Positions 44,683-52,303 of a DNA stretch of 64,000 nucleotides are shown piece after piece. The position numbers were made by a program, and so were the translations under genes. The DNA lies in the NCBI RefSeq assembly GCF_010747415.1, contig NZ_JAAGNZ010000006.1, forward strand, positions 28,290 through 92,289. Reading direction: 5' to 3'. The notes under the pieces were generated by a model, which searched no databases, was not told the origin of the DNA, and saw nothing but the letters and a program-made list of their open reading frames with translations. This DNA is from Spirosoma agri. Lineage in GTDB: Bacteria > Bacteroidota > Bacteroidia > Cytophagales > Spirosomataceae. Numbering within the stretch: the stretch's first letter is position 1; the number at the start of each line of letters is the position of its first letter.

Positions 44683-46691
44683 TACTCGTCTCCAGTTTTT
44701 GGTTTTTTAGGAGCCTTCTTTACTTCTTTTTCGAGTCTTGCGAGTTCCGATTCGACCAGCTCATTGATGTCAGCTTTGATCTGTTTGTAATTCTCAAGTA
44801 TCCTCTCTTCCAGGCTCTGCTGAGCAAATGTAGAAAAGTTGGGCAATTCTTCTACTTTCTGCTCCGACTGAAAATCCTTGTCATCGATTAATACCAGGGC
44901 ATTAAAGGCTTTATTACGGCTCTCCTGCCCTTTGTTATCCGCCAATACTCCGACGACTTCTCCCTGACTTAACCGGCCAATTTTAGCGGCTGGCGCCATG
45001 TAGTTCAGCTCGGTCGAAATGCCGTGCGTCGTATCTTCTGATTGGATATTGATACTTTGTTTTTGTTGCACGTTTTTCCCTAATCGGTTCTGCATAGCTT
45101 CAGCGGTCTTATCATAGACCTGACCAGAGATGATATTACCACAGGTGTTTTTGATGACCTCCGCCTGGGTACGACCGTATTTATCTTCCAGTTGAGCAAA
45201 GTCCTGCATCGCAATGGTCACGGCCACCCGGTTTGATCGACCTGTATTGATGAGGTTTGATAAGCCAGGGCAATAAATCGTCGGTAACTCATCGATCACA
45301 ACCGAGGTTTGATGCTGCTTCTGTTGGTTGATCAATTCCAGTATTCGAAAGTTATACAGACCCAAGGCCGCCCCGTATACTTTGTCCACTTTGGGATCAT
45401 TGCCAAGGCATAAAATCTTTGGCTCCTTGGGGTTATTGATATCAAGCATGAAATCATTCCCACTCATGACCCAGTAAAGATTCGGACTTGACAGGCGGGC
45501 AAATCCGATTTGCGAGGAGGCCATTTGCCCCTCCAACTGATCCATAGCCCCGCCTTCATAAGCCGAAATAAATGGAGCCATATTGACCTCCAGATCTTCA
45601 TAGCTGGCCAGGATCGGAAAAAGCTTCCGATGGCCTTTGTTGACCAGCTCAACCAGGTGTGGCACGGTACAGTACTTCCCACCCTGATAATTGCGTAGAA
45701 ACCAGATTAACACCGTTACGTAGCTAATGGGCGATTCAACGAAGAATTCTCCTTCCTTGTCAATCCACTTTTTATTGAGGTTGAGCATGATCGCCAGTGC
45801 TGTCTGGCCAGCGCTTTCCCGGGTTGGCAGATAACTGGGATGTAAGGGGTTGCACCGGTGCGATTTCTGGTGAAACTCAAAACTGATGCAGTAAAATTTG
45901 GTGTTTTTGGCCAGGTTCTTTTTATGGCGAATCATGGCGTTGAAGGTCACCAGTGAGAGCGTAGGGAATTTATAGTCATAGACGTACATCGAAAAGCCCT
46001 TGGCTAAATGCTGCCGGATAACGCTGTTGACTATGCCGTAGGATTTACCCGAGCCGGCAATACCCATAACCAGCATCGCTCGAAAGGGAGCGGTTATGTT
46101 TAGCCAGCCTCTGCGGATCTTGCCTTTGTAGGTGTATTGCGTAGGCAGATTGACCGAATAGGGATTCTCCAGAAGCCGCTCTTCCTGAAGGAAGGTTTCA
46201 TTCTCTTCATTCATTTCATCTTCACCGGGCTTGTAGTTGATCAGTCGATTGAGGCCCTGAGCGCCCTTGATGATGTAGAGAACGCCAGCGACGGTCAGTA
46301 CCAGGTAACTCAGGCTAAGGCCAAAAACACCGGTCTTTTCCAGCAGCCATTCACTACTCAGCATGGGTATACTGCCGATGTACAACAGTAGTCCAAGTAC
46401 AAGGTCGGTTAAAACGCCTTTTAACGTCATGGTGACTGATTTTACTCCTCGATTGGCAAAACTGTAATACCCGATACAGAACCCGCCGAATAGCTTCACC
46501 CAGTAATGATTAACCAGCTTCGGTGAATTGCGGGTGAGCTTGTCAAGCATTCCATCACTGATGGGGTGTGCCAGGTTAAAGCTGCTCCAAAACGTGTGGA
46601 GCTCGATGTACAGATGAAAGGCCAGGGCAGCCAGGCCAAACCATAATACAATTTCTGAACCTTGATTGAGTTGTTTGCGGTCGTCTCTCAT
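44682..46691 (-). CDS. type IV coupling protein (TraG/VirD4 family)
   Basis: A 669-residue coupling ATPase. The N-terminal 150 residues hold about four membrane segments. Walker A is GIAGSGKS (210-217), Walker B is SVVIDELPTIYC, and the C-terminal TraD-like part includes VAVTIAMQDFAQLEDKYG. It links the relaxase-DNA complex to the transfer channel. In CTnDOT-type elements the equivalent is MobC/TraG-type. Its start overlaps the relaxase stop by 4 bases. The C-terminal tail is Lys-rich. Confidence 0.92.
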   Translation of the reverse strand: MRDDRKQLNQGSEIVLWFGLAALAFHLYIELHTFWSSFNLAHPISDGMLDKLTRNSPKLVNHYWVKLFGGFCIGYYSFANRGVKSVTMTLKGVLTDLVLGLLLYIGSIPMLSSEWLLEKTGVFGLSLSYLVLTVAGVLYIIKGAQGLNRLINYKPGEDEMNEENETFLQEERLLENPYSVNLPTQYTYKGKIRRGWLNITAPFRAMLVMGIAGSGKSYGIVNSVIRQHLAKGFSMYVYDYKFPTLSLVTFNAMIRHKKNLAKNTKFYCISFEFHQKSHRCNPLHPSYLPTRESAGQTALAIMLNLNKKWIDKEGEFFVESPISYVTVLIWFLRNYQGGKYCTVPHLVELVNKGHRKLFPILASYEDLEVNMAPFISAYEGGAMDQLEGQMASSQIGFARLSSPNLYWVMSGNDFMLDINNPKEPKILCLGNDPKVDKVYGAALGLYNFRILELINQQKQHQTSVVIDELPTIYCPGLSNLINTGRSNRVAVTIAMQDFAQLEDKYGRTQAEVIKNTCGNIISGQVYDKTAEAMQNRLGKNVQQKQSINIQSEDTTHGISTELNYMAPAAKIGRLSQGEVVGVLADNKGQESRNKAFNALVLIDDKDFQSEQKVEELPNFSTFAQQSLEERILENYKQIKADINELVESELARLEKEVKKAPKKPKTGDE

Positions 46692-47986
46692 GACAATCGG
46701 GGTTTATGGGCTCGTTTAAGCATTCTCTTTAATTCTTCTTCACTTTCCTGTTCATCGCCACCTCGTCCGATGGCGTACAGTAATTGTTTTACCAGGTCTA
46801 GATTATGCATAGGCTCGGGTTCCTTTTCCTGTTTTTGATTGGTGACTTTTTCGTTTTCTGATTTCGATTTTCTGACGGATTTTTCCTGATCCTCTCCCCT
46901 ACTCTGTTTTTGTTTTGGTTCTGGTACTTCACGCCGACTGGGTGGGGTGTAGGTATCCCCCAGCTGAGTCTTGAGCGATCCGGCCGTAAAATTTTTCCCT
47001 AGTTCACTTCCGGTATAAATGGCCCGCTGACGAACATCGATGAACGAGATCCCGAACAGATTGCCGTCCTTACCCAGATGCGGAATCACTTCCACTCCAG
47101 CTTTGGACAGGAGCTGTTGAAATCCATCCCACGAGTTACTTGCCTTCAGGATGGGTTCAGCCAGGGATCGGAGTCTAGCCACGCGGTCCCCTTTGACTTT
47201 CTTGCCGGCATTCATCCGCCGATTGAGGGTTTCCATGATTGGCTGCAATGGCAGGCTGCTGGCGCGAAATGCGGCTCCCTGAGTGACTTTATTGCTGTCG
47301 ATGGCTGAATACACCAGACCGGGTTTTTTGCCTTCCATAGCCACTTCTGTGGCCTTCACGTTGTAAATGCCGAGCAGCTGATTGAACTGGGTAAAACTGC
47401 TGAAGGTGAAATCCTTTAAAACGCCATTGACGACGGCCGATATATCCCGTTTCAAATCCCCTTTGCCGTACTCTACCGGTTGCAGCTGATCACGCTCCGG
47501 GCGGAGGGTAGCTTTCTCGGCAACCTGCAAACCAAACTCTTTCTCCATATCCTGGCGGAGCTTGTTGGATCGTTCCCGTTCGTAGGTGTCAGGCACCTTC
47601 TTGCCGGCACTGTCGACCCGAACCGATACGATGTGCAGATGTGGATGATCCGTATCAAAGTGCTGATAAACGACATAGGGCTGTTTGCCATAACCTAATC
47701 CATCCATGTACCGATCGGCGATGGCCAGCATCTCCGCTGGTGGTAGCTTCTCTCCCTGAGCCAGGGATAAGCTGGCGTGGAATGTTGGCTTTTTGATCTT
47801 CGGATTTAGCTCCGCCTGCTGTTCCAGCTTGGCGGCTACCGTGGCTAAACCAAGTTCCTGCACCGGCAATTTTACACCCCGGTAATTGCGCACAGCCAGT
47901 CGTTCTGCTTCCCCCTTCCCAACCTTATTTTCGTTATAATAAACGGCCCCGGTAGGCGAACTCCCACTACTGATTCGAACGACCAT
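46688..47986 (-). CDS. mobB: MOBP-type relaxase
   Basis: A 432-residue relaxase read from the ATG at 47986, where the family N-terminus begins (MVVRISSGSSPTGAVYYNENK); an upstream extension overlaps mobA. The relaxase fold shows HASLSLAQGEKLPPAEM and the metal motif QHFDTDHPHLHIV with H109, H116 and H118. The likely nicking Tyr is in the first 20 residues (Y17 or Y18). The C-terminal 100 residues are charged. It cuts oriT, probably in 48417-48862 next to mobA. Confidence 0.9.
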   Translation of the reverse strand: MVVRISSGSSPTGAVYYNENKVGKGEAERLAVRNYRGVKLPVQELGLATVAAKLEQQAELNPKIKKPTFHASLSLAQGEKLPPAEMLAIADRYMDGLGYGKQPYVVYQHFDTDHPHLHIVSVRVDSAGKKVPDTYERERSNKLRQDMEKEFGLQVAEKATLRPERDQLQPVEYGKGDLKRDISAVVNGVLKDFTFSSFTQFNQLLGIYNVKATEVAMEGKKPGLVYSAIDSNKVTQGAAFRASSLPLQPIMETLNRRMNAGKKVKGDRVARLRSLAEPILKASNSWDGFQQLLSKAGVEVIPHLGKDGNLFGISFIDVRQRAIYTGSELGKNFTAGSLKTQLGDTYTPPSRREVPEPKQKQSRGEDQEKSVRKSKSENEKVTNQKQEKEPEPMHNLDLVKQLLYAIGRGGDEQESEEELKRMLKRAHKPRLS

Positions 47987-47993
47987 TGGGCTT

Positions 47994-48416
47994 TCAGTAA
48001 ACTGGTTGAGACTCGCCTGATAGGATCTGCATGAGCTGTTGCAACTGTTCATCGATGCGGCTCATATTGCCAGCCATACTGCTGACGTCACGTTGTAAAT
48101 CGTGGTAATCCGTTGTGCTGTTAATCCGCTTTGAGGACTGATTAATGTTCACGCCAATGCGCAATAGATCGGCTCTCATCTCAATCAGAAGTGACAATGC
48201 ATCGTCCTGATAGGAGTCCAATTGGGTCTTCATGAGCAGAGGTTTCTGCAAACAAACGTCCCGAATGAAGGCGGATAAGTCTTTGGCTTTTGTTGTTGAT
48301 TTACGTTCCTTAAGTAGCGTATATTCCTGTTGATTGAATCGAACGGTAACTTTGAAGTCACTCCGTTCCTCTTCTGGCAATTCGGGTCTTCCACCCCGAT
48401 ATAATTTGTTTTCCAT
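47994..48416 (-). CDS. mobA: MobA-like ribbon-helix-helix mobilisation protein
   Basis: A 140-residue relaxosome accessory protein of the MobC/MbeC type, read from the ATG at 48416. It has the signature RGGRPELPEEERSDFKVTVRFNQQEYTLL (shown in part: RSDFKVTVRFNQQEYTLL), then SAFIRDVCL and the helix GVNINQSSKRINS. It binds oriT and loads the relaxase, whose gene starts 7 bases later. It is the first gene of the leftward mobilisation operon. Confidence 0.85.
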   Translation of the reverse strand: MENKLYRGGRPELPEEERSDFKVTVRFNQQEYTLLKERKSTTKAKDLSAFIRDVCLQKPLLMKTQLDSYQDDALSLLIEMRADLLRIGVNINQSSKRINSTTDYHDLQRDVSSMAGNMSRIDEQLQQLMQILSGESQPVY

Positions 48417-48862
48417 AGCGATTTTTGATTTAAACAGGCCGACTTCGGAGGCCTGTACGTGAATGCCCACTTTTGGGGTGGGCAGAGGTTTTTGTCCGAC
48501 AAAAACACATCTTGCTATCGTAACACGATCCTTTTTTCAGGTGCAGAATTTGTAATCGCAGGGGGGCTTTTTGAGGCTCTTTTTTTTTGAGTTTACTTGT
48601 AAACTTGTAAAATAGTAAACTACGTTACAGGATTCTGCGTGTGAGTACAGGGCAACACGTAAATAAACTAGTTGACTTGTAAACTGATTTACTTCTTACG
48701 GTCTTACGTCCTATACGCCAACTAGTTACGTACTTTACTTGTAAATTTGTGAATTACGTAATTGATTTACTTCTTGCGTAATTACGTAATTAATTATCAA
48801 GTAAATTTGTAAAGTTGTAAAATATGTAATTCCTTTGCCCCCGTTATCAAACATAAACCTTC
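48417..48862. other. mobA-parA intergenic region: probable oriT and partition/operator repeats
   Basis: A 446-base divergent region. The mobA side has three inverted repeats: ACAGGCC/GGCCTGT (about 48434-48456), GCCCAC/GTGGGC just after it, and a perfect 8-bp pair GTTTTTGT/ACAAAAAC (48488-48506); these are oriT candidates. The parA side is very AT-rich and has repeated ACTTGTAAA words (48595, 48675, 48737), a 16-base word TGATTTACTTCTTRCG repeated 78 bases apart (48685 and 48763), TTACGTAA palindromes, and a 26-base block at 48804-48829 that recurs near 62498. Confidence 0.7.
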
Positions 48863-49621
48863 ATGCACACCCCTACTCCAGAGTCCCAGCCGGTGACTGC
48901 TGCCCAGCCTTCAGGCACCCCTACTATACTTGCTTTCGCCACCCAAAAAGGTGGAATGGGAAAAACAACGTTGTCCGTTTTGGTCGCGTCCTGGCTCCAC
49001 TACAAACGGGGTATCAAGGTAGCTTTGCTGGACGTCGACGGCTCACAGTTATCGGTCTATAATCAGCGGCTCCGTGAAGTTGAAAACATGGATGACGAGA
49101 CCACAGCTCGGCTCGATGAGCAGGATATCGAACCCTACGCTATCCTATCGGGAAACCCGCGAAACGTGCCTGGCCTGCTGGCCAAACTCCCCGCCGATGT
49201 GCAGCTGGTGCTGATCGACATGCCGGGTAACATCGACGTCGACGGATACGATTTGGCCATTGGCAAACTGGATTATCTGCTGGTACCTATGGAGACCTCC
49301 GAATACTCGGTGACCACTGGCTTTAATTTTCTGACGGCGATCAAACAGGTAGGCCTTTTGCCAACCGATCGCTGCCGTGTCGTCTGGAATAAGTACAAGC
49401 CTTCCCGGGATGGCGAATTAGCGGATCAGCTGGAGGAGCGGTTTGCCCAGTATGGATTTGCTTGCTTGAAAAGCCGGATTCCTCAACGGGACTCCTATCA
49501 GGATCAAGGTAACCGCTCGACCTTATTTCCGATGCCGACGACTTACCTGAGGAATAGTGGCCTCAAAGACCTGTTTACTGAAATCGAATCGTTATTACCA
49601 AATCTTCAGTCCCATGAATAA
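48863..49621 (+). CDS. parA: ParA-family ATPase (TraA-like)
   Basis: A 252-residue ParA/Soj ATPase. The deviant Walker A is KGGMGKTT (29-36), the A' motif LLDVDGSQ and Walker B LVLIDMPG follow. Bacteroides conjugative elements encode such a protein (TraA) at the head of the transfer region; it could partition the element or position the transfer machine. There is no ParB gene, but the next gene encodes a ribbon-helix-helix protein, the usual partner of this small ParA type. Its end overlaps that gene by 8 bases. Confidence 0.92.
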   Translation: MHTPTPESQPVTAAQPSGTPTILAFATQKGGMGKTTLSVLVASWLHYKRGIKVALLDVDGSQLSVYNQRLREVENMDDETTARLDEQDIEPYAILSGNPRNVPGLLAKLPADVQLVLIDMPGNIDVDGYDLAIGKLDYLLVPMETSEYSVTTGFNFLTAIKQVGLLPTDRCRVVWNKYKPSRDGELADQLEERFAQYGFACLKSRIPQRDSYQDQGNRSTLFPMPTTYLRNSGLKDLFTEIESLLPNLQSHE

Positions 49622-50084
49622 AAAGCCTAGCCTTTCTGATGTAGCTCGCGAAAACAATTCAAAACGCGTCAGCAAGTTTGCCAACTCCATTGTCCCAGCC
49701 GCTCCGGAAGTAAGTAGCCAGCCGGTAGAAAAAGAAGTGGAAACAGCACCCTCGGCCGTGGCTCAGCCAATCCCCGCACCAGCGCCCGCCGTTGAGCCAG
49801 TAGCCCTGGCCAGTACACCGGCAGTCGCCACTGTTCAGGCCGAAGTAGCTCCAGTGGCTAAAGTTGCCCGGAAGCGGAGCGGTACGTTGTCCATGGATGA
49901 TATCCTTGGACCAAAGGCACCCGAAGAGGAAACATTTGCCAAGATGACCCGGATTGCGGAGAAACATCATGAGCTCCTTCGGGAGATTGCTTTCAAGCAC
50001 CGCAAACCCATGAATACCATTCTGTATAACCTGCTGGAGGCTCTTGATCAGACCTATCAGCGTGAACAACAAAACCATGCTTAG
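49614..50084 (+). CDS. ribbon-helix-helix protein, DUF3408-like, ParA partner
   Basis: A 156-residue protein. After a basic N-terminus it has a long Ala/Pro/Val linker (about 25-85), then SGTLSMDDILG and a C-terminal helical domain (FAKMTRIAEKHHELLREIAF ... MNTILYNLLEAL) that matches DUF3408/RHH proteins following ParA on Bacteroidota elements. It likely binds the AT-rich repeats upstream of parA. ATG 49614 overlaps the parA end by 8 bases, indicating coupling. Confidence 0.75.
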   Translation: MNKKPSLSDVARENNSKRVSKFANSIVPAAPEVSSQPVEKEVETAPSAVAQPIPAPAPAVEPVALASTPAVATVQAEVAPVAKVARKRSGTLSMDDILGPKAPEEETFAKMTRIAEKHHELLREIAFKHRKPMNTILYNLLEALDQTYQREQQNHA

Positions 50085-50661
50085 TCAATATTCCTGGGGA
50101 GATCTTATTAAAGTAGTCCTCGTCGCACTCATCATTTATTACGCCTACGTACTGATCAAGTACTACCGGGAAGATATCCGGGAATGGATCAGCAATCGGG
50201 GCAATAAACCGGAAACGCAACCCAGTACGGATGAATCGGAAGAAGCTGATCATTCAGAGCTTTATGCGGTTAGTCATTACGCACCCGTGACTGGTCATCA
50301 GTCTGAGCCGGCACCTGCTCCTAAAGTGGTGCCCGAACCTGAGCTCACTTCGCAAGGCAGAACGTACCAGGCTCCTTCACCAACCGTTTCGACTACGCAG
50401 GCTCCCGAGCCGGATCTGAATGGCATCGCTCTTGATCAGGATGAACCGTCTGAATTCAGTATGCCTATTCTGGCTGATGTTGAGCGCCCTGCTGAACAAT
50501 CGGTAGCGGAGCTGATCAGCGCTGCCCAGCGACTTCAGGCTAATGACGAGGGGGTATTGATAGCGGATGATCCAACCGACGTGGTTGCTGCTAATCTGGC
50601 TGAGGTTATTAACCAACAGCAGAACCATTCCGCATTTGCTGGCCTTGCCTTTACCCGTTAA
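50077..50661 (+). CDS. membrane-anchored protein of the transfer operon
   Basis: A 194-residue protein with one N-terminal membrane segment (about 8-26: LIKVVLVALIIYYAYVLIKY) and a long Pro/Glu/Ala-rich soluble part. It overlaps the preceding gene by 8 bases. No family is recognised; position corresponds to the TraB-TraD interval of CTnDOT-type operons, whose proteins are poorly conserved. Confidence 0.7.
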   Translation: MLSQYSWGDLIKVVLVALIIYYAYVLIKYYREDIREWISNRGNKPETQPSTDESEEADHSELYAVSHYAPVTGHQSEPAPAPKVVPEPELTSQGRTYQAPSPTVSTTQAPEPDLNGIALDQDEPSEFSMPILADVERPAEQSVAELISAAQRLQANDEGVLIADDPTDVVAANLAEVINQQQNHSAFAGLAFTR

Positions 50662-50675
50662 CTACCGTATCGATC

Positions 50676-51212
50676 ATGATCCTGACGACACTCAATTTCT
50701 GGAGCATCCTTGCCCTGATCTTCTGCGGGGGATTACTCGTAGTTGCTTTCCGGCTGGCCTGGTGGCTAGCCCTTGGTACTGAACGCGTGATCGCCTTTAT
50801 GACCCAGAGTGGAATGCATGCGCCGGCGAAACTTTTGCTGGCTATTCTGATCGGCTACGATGAGCAGACCTATCATAAATCGCGCTTTATCTTCTGGAAT
50901 CAGGCGCAGGTTCGGTTTGCTATTTTATGGGGTAGTTTCCTTTTGCTGGCTGGTCTGCTGGTGCTCCTCCATCAGGAGCACATCATTGGACCAATCGGAC
51001 TAACCTGGCTGCTGGCCTTCGCGCTGTACGTCGGCTTTCGCTGCCTGGTATATTGGACTCGTCCCAAGGCTCCGCTTATCTATACAGAAGAGCCTTCTTT
51101 AAAGTCGTTGATTCAAGATGTCAATGAACGTTCCTCGTTTTCAAAACGGTCTGGTCGACAGCTGATCCGGCGCTATGATTACCTGGATGAGTTGTTTGCC
51201 GAAGCAGCGTAA
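50676..51212 (+). CDS. hypothetical membrane protein of the transfer operon
   Basis: A 178-residue protein with hydrophobic segments near 8-32 and two more around 80-125, so two or three membrane spans, and a soluble basic C-terminus. No family is recognised. It is 14 bases after the previous gene and is followed by a strong terminator, so parA to this gene forms one transcription unit. Confidence 0.65.
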   Translation: MILTTLNFWSILALIFCGGLLVVAFRLAWWLALGTERVIAFMTQSGMHAPAKLLLAILIGYDEQTYHKSRFIFWNQAQVRFAILWGSFLLLAGLLVLLHQEHIIGPIGLTWLLAFALYVGFRCLVYWTRPKAPLIYTEEPSLKSLIQDVNERSSFSKRSGRQLIRRYDYLDELFAEAA

Positions 51213-51236
51213 GCGTATTTCGTTTAGGAGTTTCCC

Positions 51237-51270
51237 AAAGGCCAGACCGACATGTCTGGCCTTTTTGTTT
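51237..51270 (+). terminator. intrinsic terminator of the parA operon
   Basis: A perfect 11-bp stem (51237-51247 with 51254-51264), 6-base loop, followed by a T-rich tract. Directly after the membrane protein gene. It separates the parA operon from the T4SS operon. Confidence 0.9.
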
Positions 51271-51626
51271 GCCCTAATCTGCAATCCAATAAAGCAAAAG
51301 TAATAAATTCTATAACTGTAAAAGTAAAAATATACAATAGATGTATTTACATGAATAATATTCTATATCAACAACCGTATAATAAACCTATTTTTGGCTT
51401 TCAAATCGGATAGGGTAGGGGATAGGCGTAAAGAAATTCAGTAATTTAGATTTTATAGATAATAGTTAAAATACTGATAGTTAGAATATTGTATAAAATA
51501 TGGCCTTTTCAGGACAAATAATTATTATTTATATTTTACTGAATTTAAAATTTACATGTACTTTAGTTGCAGAATCTATACTATTTCTGATTTTTAAAAC
51601 TAAATTTTTACCAACTCCTTCAATTT
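51271..51626. other. AT-rich leader of the T4SS operon
   Basis: About 355 strongly AT-rich bases with no gene. It should hold the promoter of the tra operon. A near match to the -7 box (TACTTTAG, around 51557) lies about 70 bases before traE. No strong hairpin was seen. Confidence 0.4.
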
Positions 51627-51947
51627 ATGCGTAACCGCAAGATTACTTTGGGTATGCAGGTTGCCCTGACGGTTGACCTGATGTTTATGACGATGCTGGC
51701 AGATGCCCAGCAAGGTAATGGTGCTGCTGCACTGAACACCACGGCTACAACCATCCGCAGTTACGGCACGGCGGCCCAGACCATTATTCTGGCTTTGGGG
51801 GTAGTCATCGGCTTGATTGGTGCTGTCCGGGTGTACAGCAAAATGCACAATGGTGATCCCGACACGCAGAAAGCCATGGTAAGCTGGTTTGGTGCGGCCC
51901 TCTTCCTGGTCGCTGTCGGCGCTATTCTAACCAGCTTCTTCGGTTAA
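51627..51947 (+). CDS. traE: conjugal transfer protein TraE (DUF4134, VirB2-like)
   Basis: A 106-residue small membrane protein with a signal/first hydrophobic segment and two further spans (IILALGVVIGLIGAV and WFGAALFLVAVGAILTSFF). The linker VRVYSKMHNGDPDTQKAMVSWFG is typical of DUF4134/TraE (quoted in part: RVYSKMHNGDPDTQKAM). Family members are thought to be pilin-like. It heads the T4SS operon; its stop overlaps the traF ATG by 1 base. Confidence 0.88.
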   Translation: MRNRKITLGMQVALTVDLMFMTMLADAQQGNGAAALNTTATTIRSYGTAAQTIILALGVVIGLIGAVRVYSKMHNGDPDTQKAMVSWFGAALFLVAVGAILTSFFG

Positions 51948-52303
51948 TGCTGGAAATCAACAAGGGTATCGGAAAGCCCGTAGAATTTAGGGGATTAAAA
52001 GGCACGTATCTGTATTTATCAGCTGGCATTATTGTCAGTAGCCTGGTGCTCGCCCTGATCCTCTACGGGCTTTTTGGTCTAAACACCTACCTGGCCACGC
52101 TCATTGTGGTGGGCAGTGGGATAGGTGGGATCTGGTACTGCATGCGACTTTCCGCAAAACACGGCGTATCGGGCCTCCTCAAGCTCGAAGCAACCCGCAA
52201 TCAGCCTAAGGCAATTCTTGTCACCTCTGCCAAACCATTCGCCCAACTCCGTGAAACTAAACGCCCGAAGTCTCGAAGCCGCTCTACCACTACTGGCCGT
52301 TGA
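51947..52303 (+). CDS. traF: conjugal transfer protein TraF (DUF4133, VirB3-like)
   Basis: A 118-residue protein beginning INKGIGKPVEFRGLKGTYLY, the signature of TraF in CTnDOT-type systems, followed by two membrane spans (about 22-70) and a basic C-terminal tail. VirB3-like inner-membrane component. The next gene, traG, starts within its last 53 bases. Confidence 0.88.
   Translation: MLEINKGIGKPVEFRGLKGTYLYLSAGIIVSSLVLALILYGLFGLNTYLATLIVVGSGIGGIWYCMRLSAKHGVSGLLKLEATRNQPKAILVTSAKPFAQLRETKRPKSRSRSTTTGR

Noticed and set aside
52125..52250. ATG start for traG at 52125
   Set aside because: It lies deep in traF and adds 42 residues with no family match; the GTG at 52251 gives the expected N-terminus.
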